Positions 16,728 through 30,188 of a DNA stretch of 30,188 nt are shown one piece after another. Within the stretch, counting starts at the first letter, position 1; each line of letters begins with the position of its first letter. A program made the position numbers and the translations under genes. The notes beneath the pieces are model-generated. The model was not told the origin of the DNA. It saw nothing but the letters and a program-made list of their open reading frames with translations, and searched no databases. The stretch is from Chromera velia (Eukaryota > Sar > Chromeraceae): NCBI GenBank assembly GCA_018398765.1, contig JAHBMJ010001490.1, positions 1 to 30,188 of the forward strand, written 5' to 3'.

Positions 16728-18026
16728 CAGAAAGAAAGAAAGAAAAAAAGATTCAACGACCTAACTTACCCCCATTTCCTCTTGGAAGACATTTCCTCCC
16801 ATTTCTTCTTCCAGCTCCAACTCCCCCTCTTCCAACTCTCCTTCTGCCAAAGCAAGCTCAAGAGGCATCGACAAACCTTTCGACAGCAGGGCCTGACTCC
16901 ACAGTTTCCGCAAACGCTGCTGGTTCTGCTGCTCGTGTCCTGGTACAACCCCCTGCCCCGCTAGTTGTGCCTGCACTTGCGCGCTTTCCTGGAATGTGAC
17001 TGTCTGTCCCCGTGCTCTTGCAGACCTCCGACCGGTGGATGGCGACGGGCCCGGTGAGGCAAATGAACCCTGCGTGGCTCCTCCGAAGGAAAGGGGGGAG
17101 GGGGCAGGAGAAGCCGGGCCAACAGGAAACAGCGGAACGGCCCCAACGCCCATGACTGTCGAAGGGTCAGCGCCCGGATTGCCCCCTGGAGCTGCAATTT
17201 TGAGTCGGCGTCTGGAGTGAGTGGGAGTGGGCAGCCACTGAGCGAACCACGGGACGACCCTGTCGCCCCTCGGGGAAACGGGAATTGCAACAATCGCACC
17301 CACTCCCGGGGATGGCGGCTGTGCCATTGATGCCGCATTTGCATTGGCGGCTGCACTGGCAGGAGAGAGACCCCCTCCTGTCCCTGTCAGTCGTCCTGGT
17401 TGATGGTATCGGGGAGAAAGGGTGAGGGCTGATGAGGGCAGGAGAACAGGTGCTGTTGAAAGGTGGTGTCTTCTTTCCACGCCAGGGCTGTGTGTGACTC
17501 TGGGTGATGATGCTTCTGGTTGAAGGGAGGTGGGTGAGAAGCTTGAAGAGGGGTGCAGGGGTACGGTGCCGGGGGGCGGGTGGGACAACTGAGAAGGTTG
17601 GGTGCCGATAGGCTTCTGTGTGGTTGTGTCTGCTTCTATGGGATCTTCCGACTTTGCCCCAGGTAGGGTCGCCACTCTTGGCCGATCTCTTCCTCCAGGA
17701 GGGGGGGAGGGCGAAGGAGAAGATCCGCCTCTGTCTGTAGTCCCCGCCTCTGTCTGGCGAAACCGTCGGCCCCTGGAAGAGGTCCCTCCATTCGCTGGAG
17801 GGGAGAGGCACGGGATTCCTCCAACCCCCATACCCTGTTGAGCAGTAGGGGAGGGTGCAGGGGTGTGCAGAAGAAGGCCTGCAGATATGGAACCGGTTGG
17901 GGCTGCATGGGTCGGGTTGACGTCTTCTTGATTGTTCGGAGTGTGGTTGGGTGTCGGTGTCGGTCCGTCTGCATCCCTCCCACCTCTCTTCGACAGGGGG
18001 AGTCGCAGTGGGGAGGAGGATGACAT
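14960..18026 (-). CDS. Gene B: Pro/Ser-rich disordered protein, two exons, about 747 aa
   Basis: Exon 1 (18026-16770) opens at the ATG giving MSSSSPLRLPLSKRGG and ends at a strong donor, GTAAGT. Exon 2 (15946-14960) follows ACGCAG; both junction sides are phase 0. The frame is open for 419 and 328 codons, with a stop at 14960-14962. Exon 1 is dominated by Pro, Ser, Thr and Gly and ends in an acidic Leu/Glu stretch (ELALAEGELEEGELELEEEM). Exon 2 is also Pro/Ser/Ala-rich, with one more ordered segment near 15580-15440 (DRQLRLFRVTPEPLRSQLEW). No known domain is recognised. The protein is probably disordered, perhaps regulatory. A GTATAT donor near 15000 could extend it into further exons. Confidence 0.6.
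16097..16320. repeat. (CA)n-rich microsatellite in gene B intron
   Basis: CA repeats are interrupted by TTACA and GCACG variants, including a GCACG tetra/pentamer block at 16230-16300. They lie near the acceptor side of the gene B intron (15947-16769). On the transcribed strand they read as (TG)n. Confidence 0.9.
16508..16750. repeat. (GAAA)n microsatellite in gene B intron
   Basis: About 240 bp of GAAA tetramers, with short GACA and GGAA interruptions, begin within 20 bp of the gene B donor. On the transcribed (minus) strand they form a (TTTC)n pyrimidine tract. Confidence 0.95.
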
Positions 18027-22236
<4,210 letters not shown>

Positions 22237-23133
22237 GTGTCTGAGTGCCAGGGTGACCTTCATTCGACGTGCCAATAATTCGCTTTGCGAATTCGCTTTG
22301 CGTTGCGTGTTTTAGAGGAATGGAGTCTTTCAATAGCAACCACTTTCTCTCTCTTTCTTGGGCTCTGTCTAATTTGGCTTCAATTTCGGTTACAATTGCA
22401 TTCAGAGCCTCTCGATCTGCTCTTGTTTCTGTGCATTCAGTCAGTCGGTGCAGCAGATCGTGGCAGATCGTCTGCTTTGCCCCTGCATGCAGGGCAAACC
22501 GCGTCTTCCAGCCCTCTGTAAGGTACATGGGGGCGACCACCGAGCAACATATACAGCAAGGCTGAAAAAAGGCCTGAGGACCAGATCGCAGCGCGAGGGA
22601 GGGAAACGAAATGGGAGGAAGAAGCGGATGAGGGAAAAGTAGAGGAAAGGAAGAGGAGAGACAAACGTTAGGCAGTAGGATAAAACGTTTGAAACATATT
22701 CGATCTGACGCCTCTGCCAAACTGCAAAACCGCCCCTCATGAAGTGGCCCTTTCTAGACAAGCATCAATCCATTCATCAACTTCCCGGTTGATCAGTGAT
22801 CACTGCTCTTAAGAGAACTTCAAGGAGACGGCCAACCTTGGTGGCTTTCTTCCTTCTTCTGATGGTTAGATTGACAGTCACAAATTCTTCCAATCCGGTC
22901 GACCCAATCAATTTTTGTGCATGCATCATAGAGAAAGGACAATCACCATTCATTAAAGCTGACCAGGCATCCGCGGGCATCTTGAGGTCTATATGTTTTA
23001 AGTTAGTCCAATACCCAGCAAGTCTCATCGACACGTGCACACGTGCAAGAAGTAGACCGACAGCACACAGAGTAGGTACACGGAAACTTTAAGAGGAGAG
23101 AGACAGATTCAAAGCCCAACGGATAAAGCGTAA

Positions 23134-23985
23134 TTAAAGGGCATCTAATATATCAGATTCTATCTCTAACTTGCGGACAGGCAGACAGTTAAACGCGTAT
23201 AGAGCAACAGGCAACCAGAAAGCGTATAAACACAAAAGTTTTGCTACGGGGGGCAAACGACTTAAAGAGAGTGCCACGCTCTTTGCATGACCCATTCGTC
23301 TACTCGCTATGCTAAGCCTCTCTTCTATTACCTCCCTTAAGTCTCCCCCTTCGAAGAAAAGAACACCCAGATACTTATACGACCCCATTCTCTCGACTTC
23401 TTTTCCCCCAAATATAAGCCTGCTTTCAATCATTGCAGGCCCGGGTAAGAGTCGGACAGACGCATGATTTTCATCTTTTTTAAATTAACAGTGAGCTCTC
23501 TCTCTTCACAGAAAGAATTCAATTCATTCAAGCTGACCTGCAGGTCATGCACGCTCTTAGCAAGTTTGAACGAGGACAAGGTCATCGGCGTAACCAAGGC
23601 TATCGTACTCAACCCCACTGAGCAGAACCTCTGCACGATCGGAAGCTTTAACTCTTTCATGCAGATCATTGATGAAATTCAAAAAGAGGAAAGGGGAGAG
23701 AAGATCTCCTTGTTTCACCGCTTTCTCTTCTTTGAACATAAAAGGGCTGCCAATGATGCTTCCATACATATTTGTATAAATTGCCCGAATTATTTTGATA
23801 TCGACTGCACTCACCCCTTGCTTCAACAAAACTTCAAACAAAACATCCCTGGAGAGCTAGCTGGGGAGGGAGTCAAAGGCTTTGCTAAAGTCTACAAAGC
23901 ATACTAACAAAGGCTTCTTTCATTTCTTTGCCTTTTGTATCAGCGCGGTAAGTGCTTCAATGGCTTTTCTTATTCCTACTCCTTG
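23134..23985 (-). pseudogene. LINE-1 reverse transcriptase segment
   Basis: Fingers, palm and thumb of a non-LTR reverse transcriptase are spread over three frames. GVGIRKAIEALTALIQ (about 23975-23930) and VDFSKAFDS (23895-23870) carry the first catalytic Asp; KQGDLLSPFLFLNFINDL follows at 23715-23660, YADD at 23592-23581, a Lys-rich segment (ERELTVNLKKMKIM) at 23510-23470, and YKYLGVLFF at 23385. Stops fall before VDFSK and after DSLPS; frames shift after YADD and near 23433. The frame closes at 23134. Confidence 0.8.
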
Positions 23986-25580
23986 CTGAAAACCCAACTA
24001 CTTATGGTCAATCTTCACTTGCGATGTAAGACGGGCAGAGAGGAGTGAAGATTCTGAAAAGAGTTTTGGTAAGAGTGAGACAACATGAATTGGGGGAAGG
24101 AGGCCCCTTTGGAACCGGACAGATTTTAATTACATTTCATTCATCTCGCCAAGCGGATGTCAAGTGAATCAAGTTCAAATGGATAAATAACAAAGCACGA
24201 GAAAGAGAGATCGAATATTGAAAGTAGAGGGAGAGGTGGTTGAGGGCGAATCCGGACAACCCTGCAGCCTTTTCCTCCTTTGTGGACCGAAGGACTTTCC
24301 TTATTTCTTCTATGCAAAAATAAGGGCGAGACGGAGGGATTGGTGGGGGTAAGAGGGGAGAGTGAATGCCAGAGGGAATATTAACCTAATAAGAGTGGGC
24401 ATGCAGTTGCAAAAAGACGCCAGCCTGAGGGTGTAAAGAAGAGTTAAAAATGGGCGGGGCTGGCTGTGAAGGAGGGAAAGGGGGAGCACTTCTTTGTACG
24501 GATTCCCTGCCAGAGGGAGAGTCAGCGAAAATGGAAGCCCAGTGGCAAGAAAAGTCCTTTACTGAAGGCTGGGAACCAGGAGGGGCTTTCTTTCTATTGC
24601 TTCAGAATCTTTACAGCTTTTTTCTTATTGACCAGACCTTTGAAGGGTTGGAGGACAACTCGAGTACAACCTTTTCTGCAGAGAGCTTTTCGTACGCCTT
24701 TCTTTTCCTATTGTGCAATCGCTAACATCTGTGGGCCTGCCTCTCAACTGTCTGTCTTAAGGCAACCACGTTCGCTCTGCTGCTCCCACTTCTCCCCTCA
24801 TTTTCACATGATTGCACAAGTTTGTTCAACGCCTTCCTTGCTTCGATCCCTCCAAAGTGTCGCTGCTTCCTTGCATTCATTACCAAACTATTCGACCTTT
24901 TTCTTTTGTCTCACTTTTTTCCTGCCCTGTTAACCATCTAAATCCTTTCGCTTGATTTCTTTTATCGGGGCGGCTAACGTGGTTTCCCATTCCTTCAGCA
25001 GTAAGTTTTCCCGTTCACAGAAAGACAAGGGCACCGGTTACTCACATAAGTTGGGAGCAGACAGTGGGGGGGGGGGGGGGGAAAAAAAAGAAGAGAGATC
25101 AATGTTTTTAGCTTCACATGCCATTTTCACAAGTCCAGGCCATAGCTGTTCAGCCAATTGACCAGCTGCTGTAGCCGAGGGGAGAAGCCCCTCATCTGAG
25201 ACAGAAGTGGATCTGATGGAGCGATGAAGGGGGGGAATAGATAAAAGGGAGTTCTTTTTGCTGTCTGGTTGTTAAGGGAAAATGAAAGGGGCAGCAACAA
25301 AGGACAAAGAAAATGACACAGCTGCATGGTCGAGCCTAGACAGTTCTGCTGGCTATTTCATATCGAGGTGAGTACAAGCACGGAGGAGGGGAGGATCAAT
25401 GAGAAAAAAGTCAATCAGAGTGTGACCTCTACCTTTCCAGAGGAAGGTGCAGTCATGTGAGAAAGAGCGTGCTTCCCCACTCCAAACGGGGGCAGAACCA
25501 TCAATGTAAAGACCATTTAAAGGGAGAAAATTCGTTAGTTGACAGAGTTTTAAAAGAGAACGGCCCTGCTGATCAACTTT

Positions 25581-25955
25581 TCAGTTGCAAGACAAAGCAC
25601 GGACTACTCCCAATATATTCTCTTCCTGAATGATTCCGTTCTCGTCTTGTACCCCCCTATCCCAGGTGATTCCTTTTAGCAGCTTATCGGAGATGTGAGC
25701 GTTGAAATCACCAGTTATAATTCTCTTTTCCCCTAGAGGAACTTCCGACAATGCATCTGTCAGGCTCTCCCAGTGGCTCGGATCCCCGCCTGCCTCCCCT
25801 CTCCTAATAGACCGTCCGTGTAGCACATATACTCCAAACACATACAGAATAGAGGACTTGTTGTATGTATCGAATCTACCAACACGCAATGACGCACGTA
25901 ATATGGATGGGCCAACCAGTTTGATCTCAGCCTGAGACCTTAGTTGGCCTCTCAA
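25581..25955 (-). pseudogene. LINE-1 endonuclease (EEP) segment
   Basis: This is the best-preserved part of the endonuclease of the LINE at 23134-26700. It reads ILYVFGVYVLHG, then IITGDFNAHIS, the GDFN(A)H box with catalytic Asp and Asn of the exonuclease-endonuclease-phosphatase fold. The N-terminal part continues upstream in other frames to 26250 (FDVVILMETR near 26140). The element uses this enzyme to nick target DNA and prime reverse transcription. Confidence 0.75.
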
Positions 25956-26354
25956 TGATAGTCACTTCCGAATTGGGACAGCGACCCCCCGGTATCTTTA
26001 TCCTGTTCTAACGCTTCCTTCCTGCCTTTGCTTCTTCCACCTCTCCTAAGGTACTATATGTCTAACCCATTTTCGGTGGGAAAAATTCTTGCCTGAGTGA
26101 AGAGGGTATTCAAGAGGGCGCGTGGGGGACCGTGTTTCCATCAAAATTACCACATCAAACTCCTTAAGCCAGGTAAACAGACTGCCATCACTCTTTATGC
26201 TGTCTAAGAATGTTCAAACCTTTCACGTTAATTGAGCGTGGCAATTCTGAGCCCCGCTATTGATCTTACAGATTCTGAAATCAATTCTTTCAACGCAATA
26301 TCTCCACTGGCTAGGCAAGCTGAAGCAGAAGTAGAAGCAGATGCAGATGCCGAT

Positions 26355-26465
26355 GAGGAAAAAGAAGAAGAAGAAGAAGAAGAAGAAGAAGAAGAAGAAG
26401 AAGAAGAAGAAAAAGAAAAAGAAGACGAAGAAGAAGAAGAAGACGAAAAAGAAGAAGAAGACTAC
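26355..26465. repeat. (GAA)n microsatellite
   Basis: GAA repeats with AAA and GAC interruptions. On the LINE-1 coding (minus) strand they read as poly-Ser (TCT/TCC), in the same frame as the Ser/Ala stretch before the endonuclease. The poly-Glu frame on the plus strand is a shadow. Confidence 0.9.
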
Positions 26466-26852
26466 AAAGAAGAAAGACCTTGTTCTTTTCCCTGCTTTCT
26501 CTGCCTTTTTTTCGTCACCTTCGCCTGTTTAGTCTTTTTATTGTTTCCCTCACGGCTCGTGCTCTTTATCGTGGATTCAAGGGGCCGCCAGCTGTGTGGG
26601 TTTCAACATTTGTCTCCTTTCGGGCACCCCACACAGGGAGCACCATTCTTTGCACACTTGCAGCCAGCACAAGTATTGGAGCCATAACACCGGCATGCAT
26701 CATCATTATTATAATTGATCCAGATATTGATTCAATATTTTTTGGTACGTATGCATATGAGAGCCATTCTTACATATAAACCTGCATGACTCAAAGTCTT
26801 AGATAACCTTGAGTATGTTTTATATAAATCTTAAAAAAGGCTACCATTACTA

Positions 26853-27240
26853 CCATGGGCGACATAAGTTTTGTATACTCATCTTTTGACCTCTCTAGCG
26901 CCAATGAAATATAACAAGAAGTAAACATTTATACAATTAAATTAGTAAGCTATAACAGTTTCAATCAGGTGTTAATTAGGGGTTGTGGGGAGAATGTGTC
27001 TCAAATATAAGTAAACTTATTTTTTCTGAAGTGACCGATCGACCAAGCCTATAAAAAGTAAGACATAAATTTATAATTCAATCTAGCTTTGCCAATTGAG
27101 GACGTATAAAGCCAATTACTTTAAAGTAATACTTTATGCTGTATCTACTTCTATTCTAGCCTGCTTGATCCAGTGTCGACTTCAAAAACGAATCTTCGCC
27201 AACTCCACAAAAAAATATACAATACTTTTGTCGCCCATGG
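26853..27240. mobile_element. TIR-bounded 388-bp element, copy 1
   Basis: The ends are CCATGGGCGACATAAGTTTT and, inverted, CCATGGGCGACAAAAGTATT, which extend as imperfect inverted repeats of about 25 bp. TA lies immediately left (26851-26852) and TG right (27241-27242). There is no open frame, so it is non-autonomous. Terminal inverted repeats next to TA suggest a Tc1/mariner-type MITE. One base differs from copy 2 over the part I compared (AAAGTAAT against AAAATAAT near 27124). Confidence 0.8.
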
Positions 27241-27787
27241 TGTTGATCGAGCAAACTTTCGACAAGAACATACAAAAGAACAAATAAAAAAATATAATAA
27301 AAATATGATTGTCAAGCGGTAAGAATTTGAAAGAAGACAATGTATGATTTGTTTGATAGAAGTGATCTTTACTTGATTTATTGTAAGTCAAACTTTTGTT
27401 GTTCTGAATTTTACTAACATATAGAAACTTAGTTTTTATTTTTTTAGGTTCAAATCATTATACAGTCGAACACATTTACTCTTTTTTGTGAGGAACAAAG
27501 TACATTGAACCTTTTTATAATAGAGCTTTTCTGATAGTTTAGCTTCTCTAGTTTAAATGAGTTGATATAGGAAAAAAGTGATTTCACACCTTATCAGTAT
27601 CAAAATGTTCTCTATAATCAAGAAGCCCTCTATACAATCAACTGATTTCAAGAAAAACAAAACGTTCATAAAGAAATAAAACAAATAAGCGCTTATAGTA
27701 AATAGACTCTTAGTGAGTTGAGTTTAATTCAACTTTGAATAAAATATGTGTTTCACAAAAAAAAAAGATCCACTTTTGGGGTCAATA

Positions 27788-28175
27788 CCATGGGCGACAT
27801 AAGTTTTGTATACTCATCTTTTGACCTCTCTAGCGCCAATGAAATATAACAAGAAGTAAACATTTATACAATTAAATTAGTAAGCTATAACAGTTTCAAT
27901 CAGGTGTTAATTAGGGGTTGTGGGGAGAATGTGTCTCAAATATAAGTAAACTTATTTTTTCTGAAGTGACCGATCGACCAAGCCTATAAAAAGTAAGACA
28001 TAAATTTATAATTCAATCTAGCTTTGCCAATTGAGGACGTATAAAGCCAATTACTTTAAAATAATACTTTATGCTGTATCTACTTCTATTCTAGCCTGCT
28101 TGATCCAGTGTCGACTTCAAAAACGAATCTTCGCCAACTCCACAAAAAAATATACAATACTTTTGTCGCCCATGG
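27788..28175. mobile_element. TIR-bounded 388-bp element, copy 2
   Basis: Same length, orientation and inverted ends as copy 1, flanked by TA on both sides (27786-27787 and 28176-28177). Near identity with copy 1 means a recent duplication or insertion. The 547 bp between the copies (27241-27787) are AT-rich with no open frame. Confidence 0.8.
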
Positions 28176-28181
28176 TAGTAC

Positions 28182-28414
28182 CATTGGGCTATTAAACATA
28201 TATATACAATTTGAAACTTATAAAGTTGAAGTTCTAGTTGAATTTGTATTTCATTTATATGACTTACACTTCTATAAACTATACTTTACTTTTTTGTTAG
28301 CTTTTTTGATATGCTTCTATGTGGTTATCTAGGTAGTTGTTTAATAATTAATCAATAAATTTGATCAATCAAATTTGAATTAATTAATTAATTATCCAAA
28401 TGGCTATAGTAGCG
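28182..28414. other. AT-rich spacer, possible small inverted-repeat element
   Basis: The spacer starts GTACCATTGGGCTATTAA and ends TTAATTATCCAAATGGCTAT. The reverse complement of the end (ATAGCCATTTGGATAATTAA) resembles the start at about two thirds of positions. This could be an older relative of the neighbouring TIR elements or chance in AT-rich DNA. No gene is seen. Confidence 0.25.
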
Positions 28415-28418
28415 TAGA

Positions 28419-29670
28419 ATGAAAGAGGCTTGGTTTGATGAAGAATGCAAGTCTATGCAAAAGGAAGTGAGGGAGGCGGACCGCATTTGGAAGTTGGTGA
28501 GAGATGTGGGTGGGAGAGGGTTGGAATTCGATCGCCTTCAGAGACTACTCTGGGTCTGCGGTAGCCTCTTTAAACGTAAACAGGCTGCTTGGAAGAAGAA
28601 AAAAGCACAGAGGGTTCAAGAAGAACTTCTTAAGGATCCTCTCTCCCTTTAGAAAAGGAAAAAAAAAGCCGCCTCATCGGCTGGTGGTGCATCACGCCCA
28701 TCCTCCGGTGCATTCTTGAACCATTGGGCGGGTGTTTTTGAAGATTCAAACAAGGAGCCTCTCCCTTCGGTCCATCCCCCTGCCCCTTCTCCCTTCCACC
28801 CCTCTGCTCTGCCGTTCTCTTTTCACCAGATCTCTTCCCATCTAAAGAAAATGAACAAGAAGAAAGCTGCTGGCCTTGAAGGCATCTCTCCCGCACAGCT
28901 AGATCTCTGCTTTGCCAAATCTGCCCTCTCCCGCTTTTTACTTTTTGTTTTATTTAACCTGATGCATATTCATGCTTGCTAGCCTCCTTTATGGAATGTT
29001 TTGCGCATTTGCCCAGTTTCGAAAGGCCCTGCTTCCCCCTCTCCTAACGAATGGAGACCAATCTATGTTGTGAACCCTTTTACAAAACTTTTCGGCTTCC
29101 TGATGGACTGCTGTGTGCGTTCCCAGGTCCGTCTTGACTTCAGACAGCTGGGGTTCCGTGAAGGGGTGGGAACAAAGGAGGGGGTTGGTGCTCTTGCCTC
29201 TGTTGTCTCTTCGTGCAAAAAGAAAAGAAAAGCTCTGTTGGCAGGTTTTGTTGACTTTTTAAAGACGTTTGACACTGTACCGAGAGCAAAGTTAATTTAG
29301 AAACTGAGAAATGAGGGCGTGAGTGAGGGAGACACCTGTATGATCTGTGAAATATATAGAAAGTTATGGGGCAAGGTTGACGGGGACTCTCTATGTTTTC
29401 TGGAGGGCGCTAGAGTGAAGCAAGAGGATGCCTTCTTGCCTATTCTTTTTCTTCTATACATAAATGATCTCTGCCATGTGTGTTCTGCAAGCATTGCCAG
29501 GAGCGAGGCAAGGCATGCCAGCGAGGTAGTCAAGCGAGAGCGGGCAGATGTAGAAATAGAAGCAAGCAGTGGAGAGGAGCCAGAGAGCGAGCCGGAGCCA
29601 GTTTTGCTAAATGATTGTGTCCTGAACAGTTTGGGTTATAAGTCCCTATGCTCAAAAACGGACTTTTATG
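28419..29670 (+). mobile_element. LINE-2: 5'-truncated, broken non-LTR retrotransposon
   Basis: Plus strand, in order: a linker region AWFDEECKSMQKEVREAD (about 28428) with a Lys-rich end; LKKMNKKKAAGLEGISPAQL (about 28841); NEWRPIYVVNPFTKLF (29048); LGFREGVGTKEGVGAL; LLAGFVDFLKTFDTVP (about 29235, first catalytic Asp kept); RVKQEDAFLPILFLLYINDL (29412); and LNSLGYKSL (about 29622), where the YADD box should follow but is lost. The endonuclease is absent. Stops and frameshifts lie near 28650, 28980 and 29298. Segments match the order and wording of LINE-1, so both belong to one lineage. It faces LINE-1 across the AT-rich block. Confidence 0.8.
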
Positions 29671-29689
29671 CTAAAGTTTGACCTTTGCA

Positions 29690-30188
29690 AATTTTAATGT
29701 CTTTTCATATATGTGTCTGCATGTGCCCGCGGCTGCAGCCGGTCGCGGCGCGCGGCCGCGGCGGCGGCCGGTAAAATTAGGATCCACCGGCCACCGTGCA
29801 CGGTACACATTTGGCTGCATGCTTGCATCAGAACCGATTATCCGGCTTTTCATTTACAGAAGCCAATGGAAATTGCCTGTGTACGTGTGAGCCATCATTT
29901 CATCAGGATTGATTGATCCGCCTTGCTGAATGCTTTAAGTTATGCGCTTCATCCTTGTATAGTAGTACTTACTTCATATGTGTCAGAGTTTCTGTTGTGC
30001 TTTGTCGGGGACGGTCGGGGAGCTGGAACTACCTTTATGACTCATGACATAATGAGTCCTACCGGACTTTAACATCATTTCGAACTTTGAAATATACCGG
30101 TTGTCCAGTAATTGTAGCTACAAAAAATAAACAAAAAATCATGTGAGTCAGATACAAAAACTCAAAAGAAACCATGTTATTCAACTTA
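29690..30188. other. Terminal region without a recognised gene
   Basis: A GC-rich patch at about 29730-29775 (CGGCGCGCGGCCGCGGCGGC) is followed by TGCATGCTTGCATC at 29815 and then increasingly AT-rich DNA. Short open frames have no protein-like composition. No tRNA or rRNA was seen. Confidence 0.5.

Larger units (their letters stand above)
23134..26700 (-). mobile_element. LINE-1: broken non-LTR retrotransposon (EEP endonuclease + reverse transcriptase)
   Basis: On the minus strand, in order: a Cys-rich motif (about 26690-26590, CAGCKCAKNGAPCVGC); a Ser-rich tract from (TCT)n (26460-26355); the start of an EEP endonuclease (RIATLN, then VKGLN after a frameshift, about 26250-26215); the endonuclease GDFNAH box (about 25712-25695); a linker (about 24880); EEKAAGLSGF (about 24270); VDFSKAFDS (about 23890); KQGDLLSP (23715); GYADDLVLV (YADD at 23592-23581); and SYKYLGVLFF (about 23385). 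Order and motifs are those of a single-frame LINE. It is interrupted by several frameshifts and stops (for example in the Cys-rich segment, near 23920 and 23867, and after YADD), so it is inactive. Target duplications and a poly-A tail were not found. Confidence 0.85.

Noticed and set aside
15992-16756. 254-codon minus-strand frame rich in Phe, Leu, Ser, Val and Cys
   Set aside because: It is produced by (GAAA)n and (CA)n in the gene B intron; the splice sites at 16769 and 15947 remove it.
22269-22565. Plus-strand frame of 98 codons
   Set aside because: It is the shadow of the more protein-like gene D exon on the minus strand.
24450-25161. Plus-strand frames of 70-155 codons
   Set aside because: They overlap the LINE-1 linker, whose minus-strand motifs (NECKEAATLWRDRS, EEKAAGLSGF) match LINE-2.
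26232-26687. Plus-strand 151-codon poly-Glu frame
   Set aside because: It is antisense to the LINE-1 Ser-rich and Cys-rich coding region.
26852-28175. LTR pair (388-bp direct repeats around a 547-bp interior)
   Set aside because: The repeats do not start TG and end CA, each has its own inverted ends, and TA flanks them. I saw no primer-binding site or polypurine tract.
29671-29916. Short frames on both strands with Arg/Ala runs
   Set aside because: They come from a small GC-rich patch and lack any motif or splice support.

Overview
The window looks like nuclear DNA of a microbial eukaryote. Genes are split by GT-AG introns with consistent phases, exons are as short as 24 nt, coding regions are near 50% GC, and long microsatellites and degraded non-LTR retrotransposons are common. 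A chromerid-type alga (Chromera/Vitrella, close to the apicomplexans) fits best. The support is a signal-plus-transit-like leader on one predicted protein and frequent GCATGC palindromes like those bound by ApiAP2 factors. This is inference; no species-specific marker is visible.

Layout. 1-1,100: a (TGAC)n satellite with a 100-bp higher-order period, then an 11-bp minisatellite. 1,359-6,370: two ~475-bp copies of a dispersed repeat, a doubtful retroelement remnant at about 2,045-2,583, and about 3.3 kb (2,584-5,893) in which I recognise no gene. 6,371-6,800: an AT-rich island. 6,812-12,543 (minus): a nine-exon gene (A) whose phases match at all eight junctions, predicted at 862 aa, with an N-terminal hydrophobic leader, a helix-turn-helix-like segment and a Gly-Lys-rich basic tail; I do not recognise the family. 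12,544-13,770: mostly AT-rich, no gene. 13,770-14,585 (minus): a possible Lys-rich gene (C). 14,960-18,026 (minus): a two-exon gene (B) for a Pro/Ser-rich, probably disordered protein of about 747 aa. 18,027-18,771: a divergent intergenic region with several GCATGC sites. 18,772-22,236 (plus): a HIT-like protein with an N-terminal zinc ribbon, probably with two further exons beyond a 2.2-kb repeat-filled intron. 22,157-22,988 (minus): two exons of an unrecognised gene (D), tail-to-tail with the HIT gene.

23,134-26,700 (minus) is a broken LINE with a Cys-rich motif, a Ser-rich tract, an EEP endonuclease and a reverse transcriptase with YADD. 26,700-28,414 is an AT-rich block with two 388-bp elements that are almost identical, bounded by terminal inverted repeats and TA dinucleotides. 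28,419-29,670 (plus) is a second, 5'-truncated LINE of the same lineage facing the first. The last 500 bp hold only a short GC-rich patch.

The genes do not form an obvious pathway. Gene B and the HIT gene may share a bidirectional promoter. The HIT gene and gene D converge and may overlap at their 3' ends. Most introns carry long microsatellites. The best candidate for something undescribed is gene A, followed by the TA-flanked repeat pair.
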